NCBI RefSeq assembly: GCF_900112615.1
Contig: NZ_FOMK01000004.1
Span: 1-64,000 of the forward strand
DNA length: 64,000 nt
Direction of reading: 5' to 3'
Source: Chitinophaga sp. CF118
GTDB taxonomy: Bacteria; Bacteroidota; Bacteroidia; Chitinophagales; Chitinophagaceae
Part shown: positions 1-8,971 of the stretch, one piece after another
How the letters are laid out: each line of letters opens with the position of its first letter
How positions within the stretch are numbered: the first letter of the stretch is position 1
Notes under the pieces: generated by a model
Told to the model about the DNA's origin: nothing
The model's database searches: none
What the model saw: only the letters and a program-made list of their open reading frames with translations
Position numbers and translations under genes: made by a program

Positions 1-2009
1 GAACCGATCTCTCCATCGTGTGGAGCTACCAGGGAAGAATCTGGCATTATAAATACACCGGTAGTATTAACACTGGAGCAATTAATAATAGGAGGAAACT
101 TAATTGTTTGAAGTGGTGGCGTTATTTTAATAATAAGCGGCGCCGATTCAACAACACAAGGACCGTCTGTAACAATAACAGAATAGATACTATCGGCAAC
201 TGTTGCCGGAAGTACATCTATTTCAGTATAGTCATTCCACTCTTGCATTAATGTAGTATCAATAGCAGAACCGTGTTGTCCATGATACCACCTGATCTGT
301 TTACCTGCCAATGCGCTGTTGATTCTATAATGGACAGTTTCCCCCAAACAGATGCTGACTGTAGAAGGTGCGACTTCCACAACGGGCTTGTCGGTCACAT
401 AAATTTTCGCACTATTGGAGTCGACGCATGTTTTACCTCCACCTTCACCATAGAATACGTAACCGTATACCACGATATTGGTGTCCATTGTCAGTGTGAT
501 CGTCCTGGTAGCACCCTCATATCCGGCAAGATCTTTCCAAGTAAATTTATCGAAGCCACCGGAAGCCATTAATTCAACATCTGCTCCCGCACAGACCTGA
601 CTTTTTGTAAGAGACAGGATAGGCATCGGTAGGATTGTTATCTTAACAGGACTCGATGGGTTAGCGCAACCTAATGAATCCGGTATTCCTTTTTCATATA
701 CACGAACACGGAAAAGGTAGTCTGATGCTACCGTTTTAGTACCTTTTAATTGTCCCGCAGGAATCTTGAGTAAAGAGTCCCTTGGAGTACCATAAGGTAC
801 ATTGAACCAGGAAGCACCGTTGTTATCACTCATTTCCCATTGATAAACAGGAACTTTGAAATAACCAGCAGGTAATATAGAAGATGTTAATGTATCGGCA
901 GTGCCTTCACACAATACTTCTTTCAGGTTAGTATTATTACCTATCAGACCGGCAGTGATGATAGGACTACAATAAGTAAAACTGATGTCATCTATCGCGA
1001 TATCATTACCGCAACCACCAGGCTTATTATTAATGATACGTACTATTACATCTGTAACGCCAGCAGGGATAGTGAATTGTCCGCCATAACGCTGCCACTT
1101 ATAATTGGAAGAAGGGAGCATCATAGATACTGCATATGTTCTGAACTTTGCCAGTTCAACGGTTGGATTATTTGCGTCCACTACCTGGAAGGTTACACCT
1201 GCATATTGATAGCCACTGATACAAAGGCTTTCAAATGAGTTTTCAATGTTAACGTTCAGGAACCATGCACTGAAATTATAAACAGAACCACTACATAAGC
1301 CGGTTACCTTTTTCTCATACATCTGACTTGGATTATAGGCTGAGTTCACAACCAACATAGCGCCGTTTGTATTACCGGTATGATCGGGCTTGTCTAACCA
1401 ATTACTTTTCTGCTTGGTAGTAGCACTTATGGCATAGAATTCATCTTTCAAATCACCTGTGGGCTGATAGGTATATTGTACTACACCAGCAACCGGGTAA
1501 GGCCTTCTGAAAACACCAGGGACCATAGTTCCAAAGTCTTCATTGAAACCAGCCATTACAGCATAACCACCCACACAGGTTGAAATTGTACAGTCCAGCG
1601 CCACCAATGTTTTAGTAACACTTGTATACTGGGTTGCACCATTATTTACCTTATAACTATATGTGGCGGTGAATGTATAAGTACCCGGCCTGAGGAACTC
1701 CAATGTCAGTGATTTTGTATTCACTAATTTGGTAGCCTTCACAGTAGAGGGATTGGCAGAGTATAATATATTATAATCTGCATCCGAACCGCTGGGGGTG
1801 GTTATAGTCCAGGTGGCATCTGCGGGGTAGGTATAATTGGTGCCACCTGTCATAAGCGCATTTACGCTTGTGAACTTACCCTGGTCTGACGTACTACCTG
1901 CCATAGATATACATACCGTATCTGGCACGTTCATGTATTTCGACTGTGCCTGCACCACACCAGCGCCCAAGAACATACATAGGATAAATAGCTTAAGAAT
2001 CTTTTTCAT
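1..2009 (-). CDS. Large exported surface protein with Ig/PKD-like repeats (3' end outside window)
   Basis: Reading the minus strand from the ATG at 2009 gives about 669 uninterrupted codons running off the left edge, so the protein is partial. It starts MKKILKLFILCMFLGAGV and ends its signal peptide near VQAQ. The mature part is rich in Thr, Ser, Gly and paired cysteines. It reads as consecutive beta-sandwich modules, for example one with VYQWEMSDNNGASWFNVPYG and one with PSTVSICLGETVHYRI, resembling PKD/Ig-like or SprB-type repeat proteins of Bacteroidota. Such proteins are usually large T9SS-exported adhesins or gliding-associated proteins, often with a C-terminal type B sorting domain; that end is not visible, so this role is inference. 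It is transcribed away from the OsmC gene. Confidence 0.85.
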   Translation of the reverse strand, partial: MKKILKLFILCMFLGAGVVQAQSKYMNVPDTVCISMAGSTSDQGKFTSVNALMTGGTNYTYPADATWTITTPSGSDADYNILYSANPSTVKATKLVNTKSLTLEFLRPGTYTFTATYSYKVNNGATQYTSVTKTLVALDCTISTCVGGYAVMAGFNEDFGTMVPGVFRRPYPVAGVVQYTYQPTGDLKDEFYAISATTKQKSNWLDKPDHTGNTNGAMLVVNSAYNPSQMYEKKVTGLCSGSVYNFSAWFLNVNIENSFESLCISGYQYAGVTFQVVDANNPTVELAKFRTYAVSMMLPSSNYKWQRYGGQFTIPAGVTDVIVRIINNKPGGCGNDIAIDDISFTYCSPIITAGLIGNNTNLKEVLCEGTADTLTSSILPAGYFKVPVYQWEMSDNNGASWFNVPYGTPRDSLLKIPAGQLKGTKTVASDYLFRVRVYEKGIPDSLGCANPSSPVKITILPMPILSLTKSQVCAGADVELMASGGFDKFTWKDLAGYEGATRTITLTMDTNIVVYGYVFYGEGGGKTCVDSNSAKIYVTDKPVVEVAPSTVSICLGETVHYRINSALAGKQIRWYHGQHGSAIDTTLMQEWNDYTEIDVLPATVADSIYSVIVTDGPCVVESAPLIIKITPPLQTIKFPPIINCSSVNTTGVFIMPDSSLVAPHDGEIG

Positions 2010-2405
2010 GTCACCGACAATATATGTGAAAAAAGTATCAGTTTTCGAGTACTCACATGCCCTCCTCACCACCTGACATTTAATGTTTAACGAACTAAAA
2101 AATCCCCGAAGCCCTTAATGGTAAATATTTTGAGAAGTATACAATGCATTCACAGACAGTGTGTTTTGTCTATTGATATGGTAGAAAATACTACAATTTT
2201 AAGATTGTAATATTTTGCTAATATAATAAATTTGACGCATTTAATTATTTTGTATATTATATTTAATACACATTGGTTGGGGAAAACTTTATTCTGAGGT
2301 GGTAAATGTGTAGTTAATCTGAAATATCTTAGGTCAGTAACGCCATCTGAACATTATTTTACAATGCTGAATGGAGACTAAATCAGACTTTTGCAAGAAA
2401 AAGTA
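2010..2405. other. Divergent intergenic region, AT-rich
   Basis: This is about 395 bp between the surface-protein gene (minus) and the OsmC gene (plus). No convincing gene was found. A plus-strand TAAATTTG at 2227-2234 fits the Bacteroidota -7 element, with ATTG at 2204-2207 nineteen bases upstream as an imperfect -33. That would give a leader of about 160 nt to the OsmC ATG. This assignment is weak. Confidence 0.3.
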
Positions 2406-2882
2406 ATGAAAGAACAACATCAATACAGAGCAACAATCAGGTGGACAGGAAATAAAGGCGAAGGAACTTCAAATTACAGAGCCTATGAAAGAAGTCACTC
2501 AATTTCAATTGATAACAAACTTACCATTCTAGGTTCCTCTGATCCGGCATTTCGTGGCGACAGGACAAAACATAATCCAGAAGACTTGTTAGTATCCTCT
2601 CTATCTGCCTGTCATATGTTGTGGTATCTGCATTTATGCTCAGAAGCGGGAGTTATCATTGTTGACTATGTTGACAATGCTACAGGAATTATGATTGAAA
2701 CATCAAATGGAGGGGGACAATTTGCAGAAGTAATACTTAACCCAATTGTAACGGTAGCAGACAGCTCAATGATAGATAAAGCAAATGAATTACACAAAAA
2801 AGCTAATGAACTTTGTTTTATTGCAAATTCCGTGAATTTCCCTGTACGGCATAACCCGACAAGTAAAGAAAATAATGACTGA
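2406..2882 (+). CDS. OsmC family peroxiredoxin-like protein
   Basis: The protein is about 158 aa. OsmC/Ohr proteins reduce organic hydroperoxides with two cysteines, one on the central helix and one later. Here the first lies in SSLSACHMLWYLHLC and the second in KANELCFIANSVNFPV; both motifs are typical of the OsmC branch. The N-terminal strand segment YRATIRWTGNKGEG also fits. A TTG at 2391 extends the frame by five codons, but the ATG at 2406 gives the usual short N-terminus, so I prefer it. There is no signal peptide, so it should be cytoplasmic. It appears monocistronic. A second member of the superfamily (Ohr-like) lies at 10815-11252. Confidence 0.9.
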   Translation: MKEQHQYRATIRWTGNKGEGTSNYRAYERSHSISIDNKLTILGSSDPAFRGDRTKHNPEDLLVSSLSACHMLWYLHLCSEAGVIIVDYVDNATGIMIETSNGGGQFAEVILNPIVTVADSSMIDKANELHKKANELCFIANSVNFPVRHNPTSKENND

Positions 2883-3002
2883 AAGAAAATCTCTAACCCT
2901 CAATGGAAACGTTTCTATTGATATCTCCTTTGATCGTTTAAAATCTGTTTTGTATCTTTAAAAGGATACGACCCTTTTTGTTAATCATTAAACACATCTC
3001 AA

Positions 3003-3293
3003 ATGGAAAAATTGAAAACCCTTCTATCTCTCCCCTTATTTGCCATGTTATTACTGTTCAGCTCATTTACACCTGCGCAGGAGAAAATTGCGAGTCCTGC
3101 CATAATAAACTATGCCTGGTACACTCCTTCAGGCCAGTTTGTTGCCTGGAGTACATTGGCAAATGCGGAAGTTGTTAGCGATGCTGATACAAATCCCACT
3201 AATGGAACGTTGATACTGAAAGGATATACCGATGGAGGCCCGGGCCTGCCGCCATCCGGAACACTTGTATATCAACTGTATTCGCACCCATAA
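3003..3293 (+). CDS. Small exported protein of unknown function
   Basis: This 96-aa protein has a clear signal peptide (MEKLKTLLSLPLFAMLLLFS, probable cleavage after FTPA). The mature part is about 70 aa with no cysteines. It contains WYTPSGQFVAWSTLANAE and a Gly/Pro-rich end (DGGPGLPPSG). I do not recognise the family. A strong terminator-like hairpin follows at once, and the previous gene ends about 120 bp upstream, which supports an independent short transcript. An overlapping frame at 2978-3178 is rejected because it has no signal peptide and an odd cysteine-rich composition. Confidence 0.65.
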   Translation: MEKLKTLLSLPLFAMLLLFSSFTPAQEKIASPAIINYAWYTPSGQFVAWSTLANAEVVSDADTNPTNGTLILKGYTDGGPGLPPSGTLVYQLYSHP

Positions 3294-3303
3294 TGTTGGC
3301 GCC

Positions 3304-3326
3304 CCCATTGTGGGGCCCTTTTTTAT
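3304..3326 (+). terminator. Intrinsic terminator after the small exported protein gene
   Basis: A GC-rich hairpin (cccca / tgggg around ttg, extended imperfectly on both sides) is followed by a run of six T. It begins about 10 bases after the stop codon at 3293. Confidence 0.7.
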
Positions 3327-3446
3327 CCCTCTAATTCCCCAAGGCTCGTTTTCAAAGTACCTGACAAACTCACATCCGGATTAACTGATATTCCTGTCTA
3401 CCGCTACACCATCGTTTGTCATTCTTAAACTTCAAATTAAAATCAC

Positions 3447-3560
3447 ATGAAATCAATTCTAATGGTTCCTGCATGCTTAATGCTTAGCATAGCCGGTTTG
3501 TTATTTTCTGGTTGTCAAAAGAACCCAGGCATCCCTCCTTGCTCTCCTTCAATTCGATAA
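3447..3560 (+). CDS. Very short lipoprotein, probably truncated copy of a larger lipoprotein
   Basis: The 37-codon frame starts MKSILMVPACLMLSIAG and has a lipobox-like LLFSGC, then QKNPGIPPCSP and a stop. The first 33 or so residues resemble the start of the 272-aa lipoprotein at 62804-63622: MKS, hydrophobic core, SGC, then K...IPPC versus K...IHPC. The rest of that protein is missing here. It could be a genuine mini-lipoprotein or the 5' stub left by a deletion; the resemblance favours the stub. It is exported to a membrane if translated. Confidence 0.5.
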   Translation: MKSILMVPACLMLSIAGLLFSGCQKNPGIPPCSPSIR

Positions 3561-3646
3561 AAGACCAGCATTTCTGAAAAAACTTAAACACTCACCACAA
3601 CTAACCAGAAGATTGTCTATAGTTTTGCTCAGACAAAAATAAAACT

Positions 3647-4384
3647 ATGAACAACTTAAAAGAGAAAGTAATTCTAATAACGGGTGCATCAAAAGGTATT
3701 GGAGCGCATATGGCTAAAGCCTTTGCCGCACGCGGTGCTAAAGTTGTGATTAATTATGCAAATAGCCACACCAAGGCAGAAGAACTTCTATATGATATCA
3801 GGCAAAAAGGTGAAACAGCTATTATAGTGAAAGCAGATGTTAGCAAAGAAGATGAGGTAAATCGGCTATTCAAAACAACCATTAAAGAATTCGGCAGGAT
3901 TGATGTTTTGATTAACAATGCAGGGATGATGAAAACCAAACTGCTTAAGGAAAACACCGAAGCAGATTTCAACGAGCATTTCAATATCAATGTAAAAGGC
4001 ATCTTTTTTACAATGAAGGAAGCAGCAACCAAGCTGGCGGATAATGGTATCATAATCAATATATCGTCCACCGTAACCCGGGTAATGTTCCCCGGCTATT
4101 CCATCTATTCTGCTACTAAAGCGGCAGTAGATCAAATGACCCGTGTATTCGCCAAAGAAATTGGCAGAGGGATATCTGTCAATGCGATTGCACCGGGGCC
4201 AACAAATACAGAGCTTTTTCTAAATGGAAAGTCGGAAGAGCTTTTGACACATATAGCCTCGTTAAACGCTTTTGGGCGGGTAGCAGACCCCGAAGACATT
4301 ACAAAAATTGTTTTATTCATGGCTTCTGATGATTCAAAATGGATTTCCGGACAGATCATAGCTGCGAACGGTGCAATGGCGTAG
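3647..4384 (+). CDS. Short-chain dehydrogenase/reductase (SDR), classical type
   Basis: This 245-aa protein has the classical SDR length. It carries the nucleotide-binding motif TGASKGIG at residues 13-20, NNAG near residue 90, an active-site Ser in INISSTVTR, the catalytic YSATK near residue 153, and PGPTNTE after the active site. These give an NAD(P)-dependent cytoplasmic oxidoreductase. The substrate cannot be read from sequence. The C-terminus SGQIIAANGAMA deviates mildly from the common DGG ending. A TAGTTTTG at 3620-3627 matches the -7 consensus, but I see no -33 partner. The gene converges on the DUF1801 gene, with 17 bp between their stops. Confidence 0.93.
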   Translation: MNNLKEKVILITGASKGIGAHMAKAFAARGAKVVINYANSHTKAEELLYDIRQKGETAIIVKADVSKEDEVNRLFKTTIKEFGRIDVLINNAGMMKTKLLKENTEADFNEHFNINVKGIFFTMKEAATKLADNGIIINISSTVTRVMFPGYSIYSATKAAVDQMTRVFAKEIGRGISVNAIAPGPTNTELFLNGKSEELLTHIASLNAFGRVADPEDITKIVLFMASDDSKWISGQIIAANGAMA

Positions 4385-4401
4385 TAGCCTTATTCATCCG
4401 C

Positions 4402-4812
4402 TCATGGCTTCTTATATTGCTCCACCACTGCAGCAACCATTTTACGCAGTATGACGGTATCAATATCTGCTAGTTTGTTCACGTAAATACAACCCTTCCC
4501 TGTTTTGTGTTTGCCCAGTTGTGACAATAATTCTTCTCTTCCTTCAAACGTTCCCAGATAAAGCGAAATGGCTGCTTTACGAGGCGAAAAGCCAACTATT
4601 GGCGCATCGCCTTCATGTCCACTGGCATATTTGTAATGGTAACTGCCAAAACCAATAATTGCCGGTCCCCACATTTTGGGTGGATAACCCGATTGCTCTT
4701 GCATAAGCTGAACAATGGACTGACAGTCGGGCTGCCTGTCACAGTCAATGGACAAAATAAAATCGTCCACACTGTTTTCGGTTTTCGTTGTTTTAGCCTG
4801 ATACTTTGCCAT
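4402..4812 (-). CDS. DUF1801 domain protein (YdhG-like)
   Basis: This 136-aa protein has the DUF1801 pattern: an N-terminal helix, then PPKMWGPAIIGFGSYHYKY, then FSPRKAAISLYL and a C-terminal KGCIYVNKLADIDTVILRKM. The family is small and cytoplasmic, and its biochemical role is not established. The start ATG at 4812 gives MAKYQAKTTKTE. The gene is convergent with the SDR gene and appears monocistronic. Confidence 0.85.
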   Translation of the reverse strand: MAKYQAKTTKTENSVDDFILSIDCDRQPDCQSIVQLMQEQSGYPPKMWGPAIIGFGSYHYKYASGHEGDAPIVGFSPRKAAISLYLGTFEGREELLSQLGKHKTGKGCIYVNKLADIDTVILRKMVAAVVEQYKKP

Positions 4813-5122
4813 AGCAATTAGTTTCCTGGTGCATCAAAGGGTTAAGGGCAGTGAGATATTTGGAGTTTCTGCAGCTCAGTATAAAATATCCAAAGCAGCA
4901 TGAATGCCATCCCGGTTGTCAAACTAAAATAAGGAATAATTATTATAATACAATACAGAACCATTGAAAGGAACACTTAAGGGCGTCAAAAGTAAATGAC
5001 GCCCTCTCCCACTTTTAGACATTTTAGAAGAAACCGGAGTTGAGAGGAGGATTATATTAACAGATACTGATAAGGGATAATATAAAACGAACAATGCAAA
5101 ATGACTTATTTTTTTGGGCACA
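4813..5122. other. Intergenic region without a supported gene
   Basis: This is about 310 bp between two minus-strand genes. I see only the hairpin at 4981-5004 and AT-rich sequence. Short frames here lack any protein-like composition. Confidence 0.5.
4981..5004 (-). terminator. Hairpin downstream of the GlcG-like gene
   Basis: A perfect 8-bp stem GGGCGTCA / TGACGCCC encloses an 8-nt loop. It lies about 120 bases past the stop of the GlcG-like gene in its direction of transcription. The trailing T-run is weak, so it may terminate inefficiently or protect an mRNA end. Confidence 0.45.
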
Positions 5123-5524
5123 CTATTTTACAGCATCTGCCCCGGCCTGAGCCACAGCATGATCATTCTCCACAGAATCTCCGGAAACACCAATGGCGCC
5201 AATAATAACACCAGCTGCATTTTTGATAGGAACGCCACCCGGAAAAGTAATCAATCCGCCATTGGAATGCTCGATATTGTATAAAGAACCTCCGGGCTGG
5301 GATAGTTTGCCTATTTCGCCGGTAGGCATATTGAAATAACGGGCCGTACGTGCTTTCTTCTGCGAAATATCTATGGAACCCAGCCACGCTTCATCCATGT
5401 GTGCAAATGCAACCAGATTGGTACCTGAATCAACCACTGCAATGTTCATCAGGGTTTTGATTTCTTTGGCTTTTGTTTTTGCTGCAGCAATTGCCGCTTC
5501 TGCCTGTTTAAGGGTAATGTTCAT
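5123..5524 (-). CDS. GlcG/HbpS-like heme-binding family protein (DUF336)
   Basis: The protein is 133 aa from the ATG at 5524. A longer open frame reaches 5593, but its extra residues are hydrophobic without being a good signal peptide. Family hallmarks are the start MNITLKQAEAAIAAAK, the central VVDSGTNLVAFAHMD, LITFPGGVPI and the end GAIGVSGDSVENDHAVAQAG. Members of DUF336 include GlcG and the heme-binding HbpS; the exact role here is unknown. An AraC regulator is divergent from it (intergenic 166 bp) and may control it. Confidence 0.88.
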   Translation of the reverse strand: MNITLKQAEAAIAAAKTKAKEIKTLMNIAVVDSGTNLVAFAHMDEAWLGSIDISQKKARTARYFNMPTGEIGKLSQPGGSLYNIEHSNGGLITFPGGVPIKNAAGVIIGAIGVSGDSVENDHAVAQAGADAVK

Positions 5525-5690
5525 AACGTTCAATTTTAAGAAAATGAATGAGAATGCAAGATTACGGATTACGCTGGCATTCAAATAGAACAATCCTCCT
5601 TTTTAAGCGAACAATTGTCTAATTCTAAGCAGGCTTTGCATTAGAATCATTATTTATGATTAATTTTAATAGTATTACCCCTGAGGGAAA

Positions 5691-6614
5691 ATGCCTTTAA
5701 AAATTGACACGATGAATCAAGTGTGCCAACTGGCTCCCATTAATCTTAGTGACACTACTTCGCTGGATACCCTGGTAGAACATCGCAGAGTATTTAATCT
5801 GAAACATTGTGAACTCAATATTTTCGAAACTTTTCATCGTTGCCAGAACGTAGCCTTATCCTATAATGGTCTGGTAGTTTCCAGTATGATGCGTGGAAGA
5901 AAACTGATGTCTTTGCAGGGAACAGAGGAATTTGATTTTCTCCCAGGTGAAAGTGTGATTCTACCGGAAGGCGTATCAATGAAGGTGGACTTTCCTGAAG
6001 CTGATGAAAAACGGCCGGTACAATGTGCAACACTGGCGCTCGACTGGGATATGGTTCACAAAAACCTCGACTTTCTCAATGAACATTATGTCAATAGCGA
6101 AGCACCTTTTGAATGGCGGCTTAATTTTAGCCGTTATCATTTTTTGAATAATAAGGAGCTTGCAGGTAGCATCAATAAGCTCATCAGCATTAGTATGGAA
6201 AATGATGTAGCCAAAGATGCACTTGCAGACCTGGGTCTGAAAATGTTACTCCTGCGGGTTATTCAGACACAGAATTTAGCGGTGATCCAGGATTATACAC
6301 TACGCGACCACCGGTTTGTACCAGCCATTCAGTTTATTAAAGACCATCTTACTGAAAAGATCAGTATCGATTCTCTGGCAAAGCTTTCATGCATGAGTAA
6401 GTCTGCTTTCTTTGAAGCCTTTAGGGGACAGTTTGGACTTTCCCCTCTGGAGTATATACAACAGGAAAGAATAGAACTTGCCAAGCGCGTGATGTCGAAT
6501 ACCTCACTCAGTATTACTGAAGTTTGTTACGAGGCTGGTTTCAATAACCTCAACTATTTTATCCGGTTATTTAAAAGAAAAGAGGGTGTAACGCCGAATG
6601 TTTACAGACAATAA
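5691..6614 (+). CDS. AraC family transcriptional regulator
   Basis: This 307-aa protein has an N-terminal cupin-like domain of the AraC_N type (about residues 30-180, with the strand region SSMMRGRKLMSLQGTEEFDF). Its C-terminal pair of helix-turn-helix motifs occupies about residues 210-305, with SIDSLAKLSCMSKSAFFEAF and SITEVCYEAGFNNLNYFIRL. The latter is the conserved second HTH followed by FKRKEGVTPNVYR. It is a cytoplasmic DNA-binding activator or repressor. Divergent placement against the GlcG-like gene suggests that gene as a target; this is inference. An internal ATG at codon 8 is an alternative start. Confidence 0.92.
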   Translation: MPLKIDTMNQVCQLAPINLSDTTSLDTLVEHRRVFNLKHCELNIFETFHRCQNVALSYNGLVVSSMMRGRKLMSLQGTEEFDFLPGESVILPEGVSMKVDFPEADEKRPVQCATLALDWDMVHKNLDFLNEHYVNSEAPFEWRLNFSRYHFLNNKELAGSINKLISISMENDVAKDALADLGLKMLLLRVIQTQNLAVIQDYTLRDHRFVPAIQFIKDHLTEKISIDSLAKLSCMSKSAFFEAFRGQFGLSPLEYIQQERIELAKRVMSNTSLSITEVCYEAGFNNLNYFIRLFKRKEGVTPNVYRQ

Positions 6615-6689
6615 ACTACCGTCAACAACAAGGAAGCCCTAAAATTAGGTTAACATAGATTCTGAATCCACCCTCCATATATTTCCGGT

Positions 6690-7760
6690 TCATGGATACA
6701 AATCACCAATGAGGTCACTACTAAATATTTCTTTTGTCACAATATTCATCATAGACAACACCCCTTCTTTCATTCCTGCTCCCGTATCCATCATCCAGAC
6801 TTCTCCAGCTTGAAGAGGCTTAAAAAATGGCGATATTGTATGCCCGATATATACCTCATCGAAAGTTGTAAAGGTTGACTGGCTGGCATTCCCATTATAA
6901 AACAATTTCGTAACCTGGGTAGCGAGAGTACGATCCGACAGAAATACTTTTGTATCCTGGAGATGGAGCTTTTTATTTAATTCAATCCCTGCATGTACAA
7001 ACAATTTGTTTTTCTGTATATAATACGGAAGCGCGTTCCTCAGTAAGCTGATGTGATGCTGAGGCACTTCAAATCCATAAGAATTTATCGTAGCCTCACC
7101 ACCCTTCTTAAGCCAGACTTCGTCCGGAGTACCAGTCTCCATCCAGTTCAATGCCATAAAATCATGATTACCTAATACCAGGGTCAGGTTTTTAATTTTC
7201 AGTAGCTCATCAATACAATCTTTTGTATCCGGGCCACGATCACAAATGTCTCCCAGGCTTATCAGATGATCCTTTTCATAATTAAAACCTGCACGTTCCA
7301 GACATTGCAATAATGCCCGGTATGTTCCATGTATATCACCGATGACAAACGTCTTACTTTTATTCGCCTTCCTGTTAAACTGCCAGGTATAATATTTACG
7401 GAATACCTCCGGGTATTCTTTGCTTAAAATGTGATACTCATCCCTTAAACTTTCAGCATATTCGTGTCCATAAATAATACTTGCCAGTGCATGCCATGAC
7501 TGACCATAATGGATCCTGGCAAATACATCGCACTTTAAAATATAGTTAGCTCTAACGACACTCCAGTATTCTTCACTCCCCTCCTTTCGATGCTGCAAAT
7601 AATTTAACAGGATCTCATTCATTCTTTTCATATGCCATAACTCAAGTGCTGATGCCTCCCTGCTTATTACTGGTTGGGCATTATACCATGTTAATAATTC
7701 TGTACCAGCCTGGATGATGTTTGTATAACAAGCGGCTAAAGATGGATCAATCATACTCAT
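6690..7760 (-). CDS. PPP-type metallophosphoesterase with N-terminal extension
   Basis: This 356-aa protein has a metallophosphatase domain from about residue 137 with the signature series GDIHG, GDICDRGPD, GNHDFM, a later HAGIE and YIGHT. These supply the two-metal site of PPP phosphatases and ApaH-like enzymes, so hydrolysis of a phosphomonoester or dinucleotide polyphosphate is expected. The first 135 residues are helical, aromatic-rich and not recognised. They contain no signal peptide, so the enzyme is cytoplasmic. The gene stands alone on the minus strand, converging on the AraC gene. Confidence 0.88.
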   Translation of the reverse strand: MSMIDPSLAACYTNIIQAGTELLTWYNAQPVISREASALELWHMKRMNEILLNYLQHRKEGSEEYWSVVRANYILKCDVFARIHYGQSWHALASIIYGHEYAESLRDEYHILSKEYPEVFRKYYTWQFNRKANKSKTFVIGDIHGTYRALLQCLERAGFNYEKDHLISLGDICDRGPDTKDCIDELLKIKNLTLVLGNHDFMALNWMETGTPDEVWLKKGGEATINSYGFEVPQHHISLLRNALPYYIQKNKLFVHAGIELNKKLHLQDTKVFLSDRTLATQVTKLFYNGNASQSTFTTFDEVYIGHTISPFFKPLQAGEVWMMDTGAGMKEGVLSMMNIVTKEIFSSDLIGDLYP

Positions 7761-7969
7761 TCTTAATTCTTACTTGAAGCCAGGATGATCCGAGGTCCAT
7801 CCTCTTTCAATATAATAATCAAAAATAGACTTTGAATGCCAATAGTTATAGTGATCATCTACTACAAATGATCTACATGGCTCATTTAAGCCTACCTACT
7901 AATGCATTACAAGTATAAATTTAGAGCTGATCCATTTGTTCTATGATGAGGAAAATCAGACCGTTCTTA

Positions 7970-8003
7970 TTAGCGTTCAAATGAATCCGCATCTGAACGC
8001 TAA
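7970..8003. repeat. Perfect 10-bp inverted repeat
   Basis: TTAGCGTTCA at 7970-7979 is repeated inverted as TGAACGCTAA at 7994-8003 with a 14-nt loop. It lies in non-coding or degenerate sequence between the phosphatase promoter region and the permease fossil. It could be an operator or an RNA hairpin; no partner gene is apparent. Confidence 0.5.
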
Positions 8004-8061
8004 CCTTCGATATTCTCATTGGGAGGGGGGAAAGATCCGGCCAGGATATTTTAGCCCATCA

Positions 8062-8206
8062 CATTTCAGTAATTGGGTAAAATATAGGCCCCGATGTTTT
8101 CCTGATAGCCGGAGGCGCTATAATAGGGATTACTTTACTGACTATTAGTTTTCAGACCATTAAAGCGGCTATGACAAATTCTATGAATGATCTTAGAACA
8201 GAATAA
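8062..8206 (+). pseudogene. C-terminal fossil of a MacB/FtsX-type ABC permease
   Basis: From 8081 the plus strand encodes 41 codons reading NIGPDVFLIAGGAIIGIT then LLTISFQTIKAAMTNSMNDL and RTE stop at 8206. This closely matches the last transmembrane helix and tail of MacB-like permeases, where ALLTVSFQAIKAA..NPVKSLRTE is typical. Just upstream another frame reads FSNWVKYR, matching the preceding NWL..FAYR.I segment, so a frameshift separates them. No start or upstream permease sequence is present. It is a decayed gene end, not a functional protein. Confidence 0.6.
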
Positions 8207-8209
8207 ACT

Positions 8210-8971
8210 CTATCTATTCTCTAGCCACTGTAAAAAAGCAGTTGTTTTTTCCTTCCCAATTAAAAGTTTTTCGGGAGTAGGAACGCTTAAGCGAACGAAT
8301 AATTTTCTGGCAAAATAATGTTCGACTTCTTTTATAGCTGAAAAATTGATTAGGTATTGGCGATTTAACCTGAAAAATTGTTTAGAGGATAATTGGCCCT
8401 GAACCTGATCCAACGATTGGGTAATTGAATATTCTTCTCCCTGAAATGTCATAATTGAAGGAGAAGTGTATTTGATATAAATAAAGGCAATTTGCTCCGT
8501 TTGTACAGTCGTGTATTTGTTGTTCCTGAAAACCAGGAAGCTTTTCTTTCCTTCGGCAAGGCCAATTTTTAAAAGTAAGTCATCCAGGCCTGTAGTTGGT
8601 TTCTGCTGGAAAAAATTCTTAAAGTTATCCACTTTTTCAAAGGCTGTTACCAGGTCTTCTTCGGAAAAAGGTTTTAACAAATAGTCAACACCATTTGCTT
8701 TAATAGCATCCATTGCATATTCACCATAAGCTGTACAGAATACAACAGGACAGCTAATCTTAACTGATTTGAATATTTCAAAACAGAGCCCGTCAGAAAG
8801 CTGGATATCCATAAATATCAGATCCGGAAGTTCATTATTTAAAAGATAATCAATTGAACTTTCAATACTTTGCAATTTTGCCAGGATCGTGGCTGTTGGC
8901 CGTATTTTCCCTATTAGGTTTTCTAATGACTTAGCGGCCTTTAGTTCGTCTTCAATGATGATGATTTTCAC
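8210..8971 (-). CDS. LytTR family response regulator
   Basis: This 253-aa protein has a receiver domain at residues 1-120, with acidic pocket E7/D8, phosphoacceptor D55 in LIFMDIQLSDG and K in LLKPF. A LytTR DNA-binding domain fills the C-terminus (about 150-250), with FFRLNRQYLINFSAIKEVEHY. It would be phosphorylated by the kinase encoded just upstream; its start overlaps the kinase 3' end by 20 bp, indicating translational coupling. The pair at 41217-43008 has the same length regulator and the same 20-bp overlap. Confidence 0.95.
   Translation of the reverse strand: MKIIIIEDELKAAKSLENLIGKIRPTATILAKLQSIESSIDYLLNNELPDLIFMDIQLSDGLCFEIFKSVKISCPVVFCTAYGEYAMDAIKANGVDYLLKPFSEEDLVTAFEKVDNFKNFFQQKPTTGLDDLLLKIGLAEGKKSFLVFRNNKYTTVQTEQIAFIYIKYTSPSIMTFQGEEYSITQSLDQVQGQLSSKQFFRLNRQYLINFSAIKEVEHYFARKLFVRLSVPTPEKLLIGKEKTTAFLQWLENR

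Noticed and set aside
2391..2405. TTG start for the OsmC gene
   Set aside because: The ATG at 2406 gives the usual family N-terminus.
2978..3178. Cysteine-rich 66-codon frame overlapping the small exported protein
   Set aside because: The overlapping frame at 3003 has a clean signal peptide and a terminator right after it.
7936..8148. 70-codon plus-strand frame as an intact gene
   Set aside because: Its 3' part is better explained by a frameshifted permease fossil, and the first half has no recognisable features.
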